DNA of 64,000 nt from Haematobia irritans (GCF_050003625.1 NC_134400.1:197173918-197237917), one strand, 5' to 3'. Positions 49,605-63,269 are shown, counted from the stretch's first letter. A program made the numbers and translations. The notes: generated from the sequence alone by a model not told the origin.

Positions 49605-52600
49605 AGTCTAAATTTTGTTACAATTTTATTCTTATAGATAACTTTGTCAACATTTTATTTCCATAGAAATAATTAATCAAAATTTTATTTCTATAGAAAA
49701 ATTTCTTAAAACTTTTTTTCTATGCAAAATCTTGTCAAAAACTTTATTTTTATAGAAAATTTTGTCAAAATTTTATTTCCATAGAAATAATTAATCAAAA
49801 TTTTATTACTATAGAAAATTTTGTCAAAATTTTATTACTATAGAAAATTTTGTCAAAAATTTTATTTCTACAGAAAATTTTGTCAAAATTTTATTCGTAG
49901 AGAAAAATTTGTCAAAATTTTATTTCTATAGAAAATTTTGTTAAAATTTTATTTCTATAGAAAATTTTGTCAAAAATTTTATTTGTATAGAAAAATTTGT
50001 CAAAATGTTATTCCTAGAGAAAAAATTGTCAAAAATTTATTTCTATAAAAATTTTTGTCAAAATTTTATTTCTATAAAAATTTTGGCAAACTTTTATTTC
50101 TATAGAAATTTTTTTAAAACAAAATTATTTCTATCGAAAATTTTGTCAAAATTTTATTTCTATAGAAAATTTTGTCAAAATTTTATTTCTATAGAAATTT
50201 TTATCAAAATTTTGTTTCATAGAATTTTTTTTGTAATTATATTTCTATAGAAAATTTTGTCACAATTTTATTTCTATAGAAAATTTTTTATAAAATTTTA
50301 TTTCTATAGAAAATTTTGTTCAAATTTTATTTCTATAGAATTTTTTTTCATAATCTTATTTCTATAGAAAATTTTGTCAAAATTTTATTTCTATAGAAAA
50401 TTTTGTTTCTATAGAAAATTTTGTCAAAATATTATTTCTATAGAAAATTTTGTAAAAATATTATTTCTATAGAAAATTTTGTCAAAATTTTATTTCTATA
50501 GAAAATTTTGCCAACTTTTTATTTCTATGGAAAATTTTGTAAAAATATTATTTCCATAGAAAATTTTTTAAAAATTTTATTTTTACAGAAAATTTTGTTA
50601 AAAATTTTATTTCTATAGAAAATGTTGTCAACATTTTATTTCTATAGAAATTTTTATCAAAATTTTGTTTCATAGATTTTTTTTTAATTTTATTTCTATA
50701 GAAAATTTTGTCAAAGTTCTATTTTTATTGAAAATGTTATTTCTATAAAAACATTTATTTCTGTAGAAAATGTTGTCAAAATTTTATATCTATAGAAAAT
50801 TTTATCTAAATTTTATTTCTAAAGAAAATTTTGTCAACATTTTGTTTCAATATTTTATTTCTATAGAAAATTTTTTAAAAAATTTTATTTTTATAGAAAA
50901 TTTGGTTAAAAATTTTATTTCTATAGAAAATTTTGTGAAAATTTTATTCCTAGAGAAAAATTTGTGAAAATTTTATTCCTAGAGAAAAATTTTTCAAAAT
51001 TTTATTTCTATTGACAATTGTGTAGAAAAAAAATGTATTGCTAAAGTAAAATTTGTTTCTATAGAAAATGTTGTCAAGATTTTATTTCTATAGAATATTT
51101 TGTCAAAATTTTATTTCCATAAAAAATTTTGCTAAAATTTTATTTCTATAGAAAATTTTGTTAAAATTTTAATATTTTGTCAAAATATTATTTGCGTAAA
51201 AAATTTTGTCAAAATTTTATTTCAATGGAAAGTATTATAAAAATGTTATTCCTATAGAAAATTTTGTCAAAATATTATTTCTATAGAAAATTTTGTCAAA
51301 ATATTATTTCTATAGAAAATGTTTTTAAAAATTGTATTTCTATAGAAAATTTTGTTAAAAACTTTATTTCTACAGAAAATTTTGTTAGAAACTTTATTTC
51401 TATAGAAAATTTTATTTCTATATATATTTTTTTTTCACAAGTTAAATTCTAAAGAAAATTTTGTCAAAATTTTGTTTCTATAGAAAATTTTGTCAAGATT
51501 TTATAGCTATAGAAAATTTTTTCAAAATGTTATTTCTATGGAAAATTTTGTCAAAATTTTATTTTTATGGACAATATTATAAAAATGTTATTTCTATAGA
51601 AAATTTTGTCAAAATTTTAGTTCTATAGAAAATTTTGTCAAAATTTGATTTCTAGATAAAATTTTGTCAAAATTTTATTTCAATGGAAAATTTTGTCAAA
51701 ATTTTATTTTTATGGAAAATATTGTAAAAATGTTATTTCTATAAAAAATTTTGTCAAAATATTATTTCTATAGAAAATTTTGTCAAAATGTTATTTCTAT
51801 CGAAAACTTTTTAAAAAATTTTATTTCTATAGAAAATTTTGTTAAAAATTTTATTTTTGTAGAAAGTTTTGTCAAAATTTTATTTCTATATAATTTTTTT
51901 CAAAATCTTATTTCTATAGAAAATTTTGTCAAAAATTTATTTCTATAGAAAATTTGGTTAAAAATTTTATTTCTATAGAAATTTGGTTAAAAATTTTATT
52001 TCTATAGAAAATTTTGTCAAAATTTTATTCCTAGAAAAAAAATTGTCAAAATTTTATTTCTATTGACAAGTTTGTAAAAAAATGTATTTCTAAAGTAAAA
52101 TTTGTTTCTATAGAAAATGTTGTCAAGATTTTATTTCTATAGAAAATTTTGTCAAAATTTTATTTCCCTAGAAAATTTTGCTAAAATTTTATTTCTATAG
52201 AAAATTTTGTTAAGATTTTAATATTTTGTCAAAATATTATTTGCGTAGAAAATTTTTTCAAAATATAATTTCTATGGAAAATTTTGTCAAAACTTTATTT
52301 TTATGGAAAATATTATAAAAATGTTATTTCTATAGAAAATTTTGTCAAAATATTATTTCTAAAGAAAATTTTATCAAAATTTTATTTCTATAGAAAATTT
52401 TTAAAAAAAATTGTATTTCTATAGAAAATTTTGTTAAAAACTTTATTTCTATAGAAAGTTTTATTTCTATATAATTTTGTTTTCAAAATTTTAGTTCTAA
52501 AGAAAATTTTGTCAAAATTTTAGTTCTAAAGAATATTTTGTCAAAATTGTATTTCTATAGAAAATGATGTCAAAATTTTATTTCTATAGAAAATTTTGTC

Positions 52601-53560
52601 AAAATTTGATTTCTATATAAAATTTTGTCAAAATTTTATTTCTATGGAAAATTTTGTCAAAATTTTATTTTTATGGAAAATATTATAAAAATGTCTATAG
52701 AAAATTATGTCAAAATATTATTTCTATATAAAATTTTGTCAAAATGTTATTTCTATAAAAAAATTTTCAAAATTTTGTGAAAATTTTAGTTCTATAGAAA
52801 ATTTTGTCTAAATTTTATTTCTAACGAAATTTTGTCAAAATTTTGTTTCTATAGAAAATTTTGTCGAAATTGTATTTCTATAGAAAATTTTGTAAAAATG
52901 TTATTTCTATAGAAAATTTTTTAAAGAATCTTATTTCCATAGAAAATTTGGTTAAAAATTTTAGTTCTATACAAAATTTTGTCAAAATTTTATTTCTATA
53001 GAAAATTTTATCAAAATTTTGTTTCTATAGAATTTATTTTTTTTTAATTTTATTTCTATAGATTTTTTTTTCAAAATTTTAGTTCTATAGTAAATTTTGT
53101 CAAAATTTTATTTCTATAGAAATTTGTTTTAAAAATTTTATTTCTATAAAAAATTTTGTCAAAATTTTAGTTCTATAGTAAATTTTGTCAAAATTTTAGT
53201 TCTATAGTAAATTTTGTCAAAATTTTATTTCTATAGAAAATTTTGTCAAAATTTTAATTCTATCGAAAATTTTGTCAAAATTTGATTTCTATAGAAAATT
53301 TTGTCAAAATTTTATTTCCATAGAAAATTTTGTCAAAATGTTATTTCTATAGAAAAAAAATTGTCAACATTTTGTTTCTGTAGAAAATTTTTTCAAAAAT
53401 TTTATTTCTATAGAAAATTTTGTCAAAATTTTATTTAAAAAAAAAATTGTCTAAATTTTATTTCTAAACAAAATTTTATCAAATTTTATTTCTAAAGAAA
53501 ATTGTATCAAATTTTTATTTATATAAAAAAAAACTTCCAAATGTTATTTCCATAAAAAAT
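49605..53560 (-). repeat. 4.0-kb 29-bp minisatellite array, minus orientation
   Basis: About 136 units. A ~1049-bp higher-order duplication is visible: the unusual string ATTTGTTTCTATAGAAAATG, then CAAGATTTTATTTC and TTTTAATATTTTGTCAAAAT, occurs from 51051 and again from 52100. Indel-bearing units (runs of T) increase towards the right end. It ends in ATCTACCAAACC-like sequence joined to a SINE. Confidence 0.9.
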
Positions 53561-53588
53561 CTACCAAACCATGAAGAAATATAACAAT

Positions 53589-53747
53589 CTACCAAACAGT
53601 AAAGAATCTACACTTTTTGGTAGAATGTTTGGTAGGATAATCCACCACTGAAAAACTTTTTATTGTTTGACCGAAACTGGGATTTAACCCATGGCCTTCT
53701 GTATGCAAGTCGGGTATGTTAACCATTGCCCTACAAAGGCTCCCCAG
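53589..53747 (-). mobile_element. tRNA-derived SINE
   Basis: On the minus strand the head starts GGGGAGCCTTTGTAGGGC. The A box is TAGGGCAATGG (53723-53733) and the B box is GGGTTAAATCC (53680-53690), 32 bp apart, as in RNA polymerase III promoters. The putative anticodon loop CTTGCAT would be TGC (Ala-like). The tail contains AAAAAGTTTTTCAGTGGTGG and CCTACCAAACATTC. The acceptor stem does not pair fully, so it is a SINE and not a working tRNA. It abuts the 29-bp array. Confidence 0.75.
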
Positions 53748-55384
53748 GTTGTGCAAACCAAAATTTATTTTTAGTGAAATTTCAATTCTAACTGAAACCA
53801 AGGCCAACAGAGGCCAACTCCGTGATGGCCGACCTTAGTATGATTCTGATTTCTTTTTATGCATTTACAAATTTTTGAACCCACTGTGCCTTATAAATAT
53901 TTATAGGCTAACAATTTTTGTTTTTTTATTTTTATCTCTCTAACGGTTGATGTTAAGCCTCACAGGGCTCACAGAGCTCAATCTGTGATACTTTAAAAAT
54001 CCAGCCAGCCATCCATCTTTTAAAGGTTATCGTGCCCAGAGTGAAGAAAAAAAGGTGAAAGGACTTTGTAAACGAGACAAAGAAGAAAAAAGTGACGGGG
54101 AATTTAATTTAATTTTTTTCTAAAACCCATTTAACATTTATTTCCTAGACTTTCCAAGAAGAAGGTACCATGGCATGAGATGGGTAGTAAACATACGACT
54201 AGCCCAGTCTTGAGTTAGATGTTAAAAAAAAAAACAAAAACTGTGAGGAAAATTGTGTCAACACCCAAGTTGCTCAAACGGCTTCGGCCTAATGATGTTC
54301 GCATTACTAACACCCTCTAGGCTGAGTTGTGATATAAAGTCAGTACTAGCATAGAGTACCACCAGGTACCAAGTTAAAGAGTGTGTCAATGACGACCTAG
54401 GTGTTGGATTGGGTGTTAAGACAAGAAGAGTCTTGAAGTGTTTTGTTTTATGCTGGCCGACGCCTATTTCTATGGCGTCTCGTTGTCTGAGCTGTAGATG
54501 TCTAACCAACCTGGATAACACTGTGCCTAGGTTCCTGGCAAGCAATTGTAGTAACACATATTGTTGTGATTTTCCTCCAAGCGACAAACAATGAACATTG
54601 TCTTACTACACTCTAAGGAATAATGGGGTCCAAGGAGCTATTTTGAAGCCTTTGGTTGCGTATGCAAAAGCTTTTGTCTAAAAAGCCAGTAGACAGGATA
54701 TTTCCCTTTAATTATTCCCCTTTAGCCACTTTTATAAAAACCCGTTCTCGATTTTCAATTAAAGCCAATTTGAATCACTCACAATGAGCACAACAAATAA
54801 ATGACAATCACCCTGCTATCACTTTGCTCATACTCTCTCGCTCTCTGCGACGCAAATGGCGAAAAGCAAACAATTAAATAATCGTTTGTTGTTGATTTCC
54901 ATCAGCACTAAATTTGCCAATCAATTTCATAATGGATTGGAAAAATGTCGTCCCCCCGGGGGAATAAATGAAATATTTATTCACCTATTTTTTTTTTGCT
55001 TTTGCCCATTTAATATAGCCATTGTGACTGGTTTATTTTTCCATTATGGTCAGGGTAATGAGAATCACCGACGCCCATTGTAGTGGCAAGTTTCTCCTTT
55101 TATGGCTGTTATGTTAAAATTAGGCCTGAACAAAAAATGGCAACGTTGGTAGTGTTGATTAATGATTACCTTAACAGATCGATGGAAAATTTTTATTGAG
55201 CCTATTTAGCCATTCATTGATGTCTCAGGAGAAATAAAGAAAGCTAATGTAGCAAAAGTCAAAAAAGATTTCTTAAGGGAAAATTTACATATCGAGGGAA
55301 AGCTTTATTTCAAATTGGCCGAATTTGAATTTTTATAGGAAGTTTTTAATTACACTTGGGTGAAGCTAAATTTGAAAACTTTAG
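53748..55384. other. Noncoding, possibly containing an old element near 54240-54600
   Basis: Overlapping ORFs on opposite strands (54258-54587 minus, 54409-54594 plus) occupy a less AT-rich patch that differs from its surroundings. It could be a transposon fragment, but no domain is recognisable. The rest appears single-copy, with CTCTCTCGCTCTCTG near 54834. Confidence 0.4.
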
Positions 55385-58300
55385 CCTCAAGCTGAACTAC
55401 AGTTTTCCTTTAGAAAATCTAATTCAGCCAGGTTGAATTAAAATGTTCACATAGAAAACCTAATTCAGCCCGGCTTAATTAAAGTTTTCTTATAGAAAAC
55501 CTAATTCCGCCAAGCTGAATTATTGTTTTCCTATAGAAACCCTAATTTAGCGAGGCTGTAATAACGTTTTCCTATAGGAAACCTAATTCAGCGAGGCTGA
55601 ATTAAAATTTTCACATAGAAAACCTAATTCTGCCTGGCTGAGTTAAAGTTTTTCCTTTAGAAAACCTAATACAGTCGGGCTGAATTAAAGTTCCCATAGA
55701 AACCCTAATTCAGCGAGGCTGTAATAATGTTTTCCTAAATCAGCGAGGTTGAATTAAAACTTTCACATAGAAAACCTAATTCAGCCAGGCTGAGTTAAAG
55801 TTTCTCCTTTAGAAAACCTAATACAGTCGGGCTGAATTAAAGTTCCCATAGAAAGCCTAATTCAGCGAGGTTGTAATAACATTTTCCTATAGGAAACCTA
55901 ATTCAGCGAGTCTGAATTAAAATTGTCCTATAGAAGACCTAATTCAGCGATCCTGTAAAAAGGTTTTCCTATGGAAAATCTAATTCAGCATTCGGCTGAA
56001 TTAACCGAAAAGCTAATTCATCGAAGTTGAATTAAAATTTTTATAAAGACAACCTAATTCAGCGAGGCTGTAATAAGGTTTTCTTATAAAAAACCTAATT
56101 TAGCCTTGCTGAATTAAAGTTTCCTTGTAAAAACCTGCTTCAGTCAAGCTGAAGTTTTGCTGTATCAAACGTAATTGAGGCAGTCTGAATAAATTTCTCC
56201 TATAGAAAACCTAATTCAGCAAGGCTGAATTAAAATTTTCCTATAGAAAACCTAATTCAGCGAGGCTGTTATAACGTTTTCCTATAGAAAACCTAATTCA
56301 GCCAGGCTGAGTTAAAGTTTTTCCTTTAGAAAACCTAATTCAGTCGACCTGAATTTAAGTTTTCCGATAGAAACCCTAATTCAGCGAGGCTGTAATAACG
56401 TTTTCCTATAGGAAACCTAATTCAGCCAGGTTGAATTAAAATTTTCACATAGAAAACCTAATTCAGCCAGGCTGAGGTAAAGTTTTTCGTTTAGAAAACA
56501 TAATACAGTCGGGCTGAATTAAAGTTTTCCCATAGAAACCCTAATTCAGCGAGCCTGTAATAACGTTTTCCTATAGGAAACCTAATTTAGCGAGGCTGAA
56601 TTAAAACTTTCACATAGAAAACCTAATTCTGCCAGGCTGAGTTAAAATTTTTCCTTTAGAAAACCTAATACAGTCGGGCTGAATTAAAGTTTTCCCATAG
56701 ATACCCTAATTCTGCGAGGCTGTAATAACGTTTTCCTATAGGAAACCTAATTCAGCGATGCTGAATTAAAATTGCTTGTAGAAAACCTAATTCAGCGACC
56801 CTGTAATAAGGTTTTCCTATGGAAAATCTAATTCAGCATTCGGTTGAATTAACCGAAAATCTAATTAGTCGAAGTTGAATTAAAATTTTCATAAAGACAA
56901 ACTAATTCAGCGAGGCTTAAATAAGGTTGTTCTTATAAAAAACTTAATTTAGCCTTGCTGAATTAAAGTTTTCTTGTAAAAACCTGCTTCAGTCAAGCTG
57001 AAGTTTTGCTGTCTCAAACGTAATTGAGGCAGTCTGAATTAATTTCTCCTATAGAAAACCTAATTCAGCAAGGCCGAATTAAAATTTTCCTATAGAAAAC
57101 CTAATTCAGCCCGGCTTAATTAAAGTTTTTCCTTTAGAAAACCTAATTCAGTCGGGCTGAATAAAAGTTTTCCCATAGAAACTCTAATGCAGCGAGGCTG
57201 TAATAACGTTTTCCTAAAGAAAACCTAATTCAGCAATGCTGAATTAAAATTTTCACATAGAAAACCTAATTCTGCCAGGCTGAGTTAAAGTTTTTCCTTT
57301 AGAAAACCTAATTCAGTAGGGCTGAATTAAAGTTTTCCCATAGAAACCCAAATTCAGCAAGGCTGTAATAACGTTTTCCTATAGGAAACCTAATTCAGCC
57401 AGGTTGAATTAAAATTGCTTGTAGAAAATCTAATTCAGCGAGCCTGTAATAAGGTTTTCCTATGGAAAATCTAATTCAGCATTCGGCTGAATTAACCGAA
57501 AATCTAATTCATCGCAGTTGAATTAAAATTTTCATAAAGACAACCTAATTCAGCGAGGCTGAAATAAGGTTTTCTTATGAAAAACCTAATTTAGCCTTGC
57601 TGAATTAAATTTTTCTTGTAAAAACCTGCTTCAGTCAAGCTGAAGTTTTGCTGTATCAAACGCAATTGAGGCAGTCTCAATTAATTTCTCCTATAGAAAA
57701 CCTAATTCAGCAAGACTGAATTAAAATTTTCCTATAGAAAACCTAATTCAGCCCGGCTTAATTAAAGTTTTCTTATAGAAAACCTAATTCCGCCAAGCTG
57801 AATTAATGTTTTCCCATAGAAACACTAATTCAGCGAGCCTGTAATAATGTTTTCCTATAGGAAACGTAATTCAGCCAGGTTGAACTAAAATTGCTTGTAG
57901 AAAACCTAATTCAGCGATCCTGTAAAAAGGTTTTCCTATGGAAAACCTAATTCAGCATTCGGCTGAATTAACCGAAAATCTAATTCATCGAAGTTGAATT
58001 AAAAATTTCATAAAGACAACCTAATTCAGCGAGGCTGAAATAAGGTTTTCTTATAAAAAACCTAATTTAGCCTTGCTGAATTAAAGTTATCTTGTAAAAA
58101 CCTGCTTCACTCAAGCTGAAGTTTTGCTGTATCAAACGCAATTGAGGCAGTCTCAATTAATTTCTCCTATAGAAAACCTAATTCAGCAAGGCTGAATTAA
58201 AATTTTCCTATAGAAAACCTAATTCAGCGAGACTGTAATAACGTTTTCCTATGGTAAACCTAATTCAGCCAGGCTGAGTTAAAGATTTTCCTTTAGAAAA

Positions 58301-59110
58301 CCTAATACAGTCGGGCTGAATTAAAGTTTTCCCATAGAAACCCTAATTCAGCGAGGCTGTAATAACGTTTTCCTATAGAAAACCTAATTCTGGCGGGCTG
58401 AGTTAAAGTTTTTCCTTTAGAAAACCTAATTCAGTCGACCTGAATTAAAGTTTTCCCACAGAAACACTAATTCAGCGAGGCTGTAATAACGTTTTCCTAT
58501 AGGAAACCTAATTCAGCGATGCTGAATTAAAATTGCTTGTAGAAAACCTAATTCAGCGAGCCTGTAATAAGGTTTTCCTATGGAAAATCTAATTCAGCAT
58601 TCGGCTGAATTAACCGAAGATCTAATTCATCGAAGTTGAATTAAAATTTTCATAAAGACAACCTAATTCAGCGAGGCTGAAATAAGGTTTTCTTATAAAA
58701 AACATAATTTAGCCTTGCTGAATTAAAATTTTCTTGTAAAAACCTGCTTCAGTCAAGCTGAAGTTTTCCTGTATCAAACGTAATTGAGGCAGTCTGAATT
58801 AATTTCTCCGATAGAAAACCTAATTCAGCAAGGTAGAATTAAAATTTTCCTAAAGAAAACCTAATTCAGCCAGGTTGAATTAAAATTTTCAGCCAGGCTG
58901 AGTTAAAGTTTTTCATTTAGAAAATCTAATTCAGTCGACCTGAATTAAAGTTTTCCCATAGAAACCCTAATTCAGCGAGGCTGTAATAACGTTTTCCTAT
59001 AGGAAACCTAATTCAGCCAGGTTGAATTAAATTTTTCACATAGAAAACCTAATTCAGCCAGTCTGAGTTAAAGTTTTTCCTTTAGAAAACCTAATACAGT
59101 CGAGCTGAAT
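55385..59110. repeat. 41-bp doubly palindromic satellite, subtype 1
   Basis: About 90 monomers of the form CCTAATTCAGC-NN-GCTGAATTAAAG then TTTTCCTATAGAAAA. Each monomer has a palindrome AATTCAGC...GCTGAATT and a second TTTCCTATAGGAAA. A marker variant CATTCGGCTGAATTAACCGA lies at 55989, 56837, 57480, 57956 and 58598; spacings 848, 643, 476 and 642 differ by whole numbers of monomers. No ORF of note. Confidence 0.93.
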
Positions 59111-61145
59111 TTTTTGAATTTTTGTACTAAAAACCTTAATTCAGCTTCGCTGAATTTGGATTTCTTTGTGGAAGACTCCATACAGAATTTGAAGTTTTAA
59201 AGAAAAATTTTAATTGATCCTGGCTGAATTTGAATTTCTACAGGCAAACTTTAATTCAGTCTATCTGAATTAGTTTTTCTATAGGAAGACTTTAATTCAG
59301 CGTGGCTTAGTAGTTTCTATAAGAAAACTTTAATTCATCCTGGCTGAATTTGAATTTCTACAAGCAAATTTTAATTCAGTCTATCTGAATTAGATTTTCT
59401 ATAGGAAGACTTTAATTCAGCATGGCTTAATAGTTTCTATAAGAAAACTTTAATTCATTCTGGCCGAGTTTGAATATCTGGAAAACTTTAATTTAGCCGG
59501 ACAGAATAATAATTTCTTTAGGAAAACTTTAATTTAGGCTGACGAAACTAGGTTTTCTATAGGAAAAGCTTTAACTTGACCAAGCTGAATTAGGTTTTCT
59601 ATAAGAAACCTTCAATTCAGCTGGGCTTGATTTGAATTTCTATAAGAAAACTTTATTTATCCTGCCTGAATTTCAATTTCTTTAGGAAAACTTTAATTCA
59701 GATTTGCAAAATTTGAATTTTTATGATGATTTTTTTAATTGAGCCAGGTTATATGAAGACTTTAATTCAGCAGGACAGAATTTGAATTTCTTTAGTTATG
59801 CTGTCGAAATTACAGCTTTGCTGAATTAGATTCTTTATAGGAAAACTTTACTTCAGCTCAGCTGAATTTGAGTTTCTATAAGAAATCTTCAAGTTATCCT
59901 GATTGAATTTTAATTTCGTAAGGAAAACTTTAATTTAACCTGGATGAATTAGAATTTCTTTAGGGAAACTTTAATTCAGCCGCGTTAATTTGGCTTAATT
60001 TGAATTCATATAAGACTACTTTAATTGAATTTAGCTTTAATCGTTGAATTCCTGTAGGAAAACTTTAATTCAGCTTTGCTGAGTTTGAATTTTTATAGAA
60101 AATCTCTAATTCAGCCAAGCTGAATTTGAATTTGTATAGTAAATCTGTAATTCAGCCGAATTTCTTTAGGAAAATTTTAATTTAAGCTTTCGAAATTAGT
60201 TTTTCTATAGGGAAATCTTTAACTCAGCTTTGCTGAATTAAGTTTTATATAGGAAAACTTTAATTCAGCTCAGCTGAATTTTGATTTCGTTAGGCAAAAT
60301 TTAATTCATCCTGAGTTTATCTATAGGAAAAACTTAATTAAGCTTTGCTGAATTAGGTTTTTATTATAGGAAAACTTTAATTCAGCTCTGCTGAATTTGA
60401 AATTCTATAAGAAAACTTTAAATTATCCTGACAGAATATGAATTTCATTAAGAAAACTTTGAACTTAGCCTAAATGAATTTGAATTTCTATAGGAAAGAT
60501 CTAATTCAGCTTGCCTTAATTTGACTTTCTATAAGAAAACTTGAATACATCATGACTGAATTTAAATTTCTAAAGGAGAACTTTAATTCAGTATTACTAG
60601 ATAGATGAATTTCTATAGGATGACTTTAATTAGATCAAAGAAGAATTTGAATTTCTTTAAAAAAGAATTTAATTCAGCCGGTCTGAGTTTGATTTTCTTT
60701 AAGGAAGACTTCAATTTAGCCTGTTTGAATTTGAATTTTAATAGTAAAATTTTAATTCAGCCGGGCTGAATTTGACTTTCTATAGAAAAATTTTAATTCA
60801 GCCTAGATGAAGTATATTTTCTCTATAAAAACTGTAATTCAGCTATGCTGAATCTGAATTTCTATTGAAAATTTTTGATTCCTCTCGATTGAATTTGAAT
60901 TCCTATAAGAAAAAAACGGTAATTCAGCTTTGCTGAATTTGAATTTCTATACATTAATCCAGCCGGGCTGAATTTGAATTTCTATGGGAACACTTTAATT
61001 TAACCTTTGGAAAATAGGTTTTCTAAGGAAAGCTTTAATTCATCCAGGCTGAATTGGGTTTTTTACAGGGAATCTTTAATTCGGCTAGGCTGAATTTGAA
61101 TCTCTATAGGAAAAGATTAATTCAGCCTGGCTGAATTATATCAAA
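59111..61145. repeat. ~43-bp satellite, subtype 2
   Basis: Directly continues subtype 1 with a changed unit: CTTTAATTCAGC-NN-GCTGAATTTG then AATTTCTATAGGAAAA. Monomers are more diverged, with unit loss and indels; one local pair of ~120-bp repeats is at ~59215-59335 and ~59335-59455. It ends at GGCTGAATTATATC (~61145). Confidence 0.9.
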
Positions 61146-62409
61146 ACAAGCAATAGGGCTAGATTTCTGTGTGATTGAGTAAAAACCTTTATTCCTGTCT
61201 TGTTTATGATTCCCGTTTAGGCCCCCATTTTATTATATTTCACATTTCTCTTCCCCCTTCAGTAATAAAGTAGTTTTCTTTACAAATTGATAGGAAACGC
61301 CTTATGCCCTTTTTGTCATTGGAAACATTTAATGAGAAATATCCCTCCAATGACTATTACTCTCTGATATGAAGTCAATAAACTTTGCTCGCATTAATCT
61401 TAGGGAAAAAATGCAAATAAATTTTACTATCTAGTATGAGACGAATGGAATAAATAGGCACCATTCATTGCATTGTAAGTTATATAGGATATCTATGGCC
61501 CAATATCCTTAGCGTATTCTTCATTTCACCTCCCTCCTCTCTCTCTCTAAGGACATTCCCTGATGTGTAGATTTCATCATAATCATCGTCTTAAGATTTT
61601 TTCCTCCTTTGCCTACACGTTCATTGGTAATTGTCTTTTGCCTGGCATCTTCTATTATTCATGTCATCATAGATTGTTTGATGGCGAGGGGGAGTTGGTA
61701 TTGGGTGTAGGTAGAACAATAGTTTGATTGCAATGCAGGTACAACAACGTACTCTCCTTCGTTCTCCGTAATTGTATTCCTGGGTCATTATCGTAAGTGG
61801 GGCACGTTCATTTTGCATTATTTAAAATTTTTATTTATCGGTAATTGTTTGCCGTGAGAAAATATACAAATATAACCACTGCTAACAGCAACTGGGAAGG
61901 AAGAGTACATTGCAGAAAAATTATTTAATGGGCAAAATAATAACAAAATTTAGAAGTAAAATAAAAAAATAAAAAAACTAAACGCAAACTCGTATCTAAA
62001 AAGTATCTAAATGTTTTCATTTGAATACAAAACACCTTAAGTCCACCTAGAAGAAAAGGGGCTCTAATGCCAACTGACCTATATTTTAGTTCATGAAGAT
62101 TAGTTGATCTTAGTTAAATTTTGCACAATATGAGTAAATGTTCCTTATTTGAATAATTTTTTGCTAACTTTAATGGCGTGAACTAAAAATAAGAAAAAAA
62201 GTTGTATACAAATATAGTGCACAATTTTACTACAAAATATAATAATAGTTCATATTTTCCTAAAATGGCAGAAGTTTGCTTAAATTGAGTTCATAAGTCT
62301 CTAAAATGAATAAATTTTACTCAAATTGTTCCTGTCTTGAACTACGTACAGCGCTAAAGACATTTTAACAATTTTTAAATCGAATTTTTTCTTTCAACAT
62401 ATGAAATTT
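61146..62409. other. Apparently single-copy noncoding DNA
   Basis: No repeat family of the window is present. The ORF at 61621-61818 (minus) is unrecognised. CTCTCTCTCTCT occurs near 61540. Confidence 0.45.
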
Positions 62410-62640
62410 TCCATAAGCGTAGGAAGGCCTCTGGGGAGGGGGCTTAGACCCCCCCAGAAAAATTTTAGCCCCCCCCCAGAATTTGAAAACCTATTTACGA
62501 TTTTACATTTTTATAAAAATTAAACAAGTATATATTCGTACAACGCACAAAGTTCCACTAAAGACTTTCATGCACAATCGAATTACTTGGGTTGTGGTAG
62601 AAGTCTGATATTTATGAAATAAAGCTGTGGTTGAACTTAT
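62410..62640 (+). repeat. Diverged H-family end plus E-type 5' end fragment
   Basis: TAAGCGTAGGAAGGCC and GGGGGCTTAGACCCCCCC (~62416-62450) form a diverged version of the H palindrome. From 62524, CAAGTATATATTCGTACAAC and CAATCGAATTACTTGGGTTG match the 5' end of E copy 2 (2132-2250). The E fragment stops by ~62600 and the following TTATGAAATAAAGC resembles H copy 3, so E may have inserted in H. Confidence 0.55.
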
Positions 62641-62708
62641 GATTTAGTTAAATAAAAAATAGTAATTGATATTAAAACTATTCTTTCATAAATTAATATC
62701 TTAATAAT

Positions 62709-63254
62709 GCTGCAAAAAAGCGTCGCCAAAAAAGAAGTGAAAATGTTCTTTATGGGTCTGGAAGTGGTACAAAATTGGCGGAGAAGCGATGAATGTAATA
62801 TGAACTTGTCATAGAACGAATATCCACAGTTTCAACAGGCGTTGCAATGAATTTGCATCACTTCTTAAGGTGTGATCCGAATTCAGTGTTTTGAATGTGA
62901 ATTAAAAATTGTGTGATATTTTCCCAAATAAATAATTTTTATACTTTTTTATGTTTTTTAATGCATTCTAACGCTTGTTTGAAACGTTTTCCCTCGAATA
63001 TTTTCAAATATCGATTTTTCTATAATGGATTTAACATTTTTGTGGCAAAATTTGAATAATTTGTACCATTTTATTTATTCTTACTCTTTTTTTAAACTAT
63101 TTGAAAAAAGAAAACAAAAAATGACGCATTAAAATATAAAAAATGAAGTAAAAAAACTTCCTGTGTAGTTAAAATAGTTAACTTCTTTGTGAAGACATTT
63201 TTGGAAGTGCTTTTAAAGTTGTGCCTTTAGAACAACTCCCAATTTTTTGCTGGG
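62709..63254 (-). mobile_element. F-family MITE, second full-length copy (inverted)
   Basis: The reverse complement aligns with 5472-6034 from end to end: right terminus CAATTTTTTGCTGGG, left terminus GCTGCAAAAAAGCGTCGCC (first bases mutated). Shared interior includes TTGCATCACTTCTTAAGGTG and ACGCTTGTTTGAAACG. About 546 bp, no ORF. Confidence 0.75.
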
Positions 63255-63269
63255 AAAGGTGTGGAACTA

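Noticed and set aside
53660..53747. Functional tRNA-Ala gene on the minus strand
   Set aside because: A and B boxes are recognisable but acceptor and T stems are mismatched and a SINE-like tail follows.
54258..54594. Gene on either strand near 54.4 kb
   Set aside because: ORFs on both strands overlap and show no domain; it may be an old transposon piece, but nothing supports a call.
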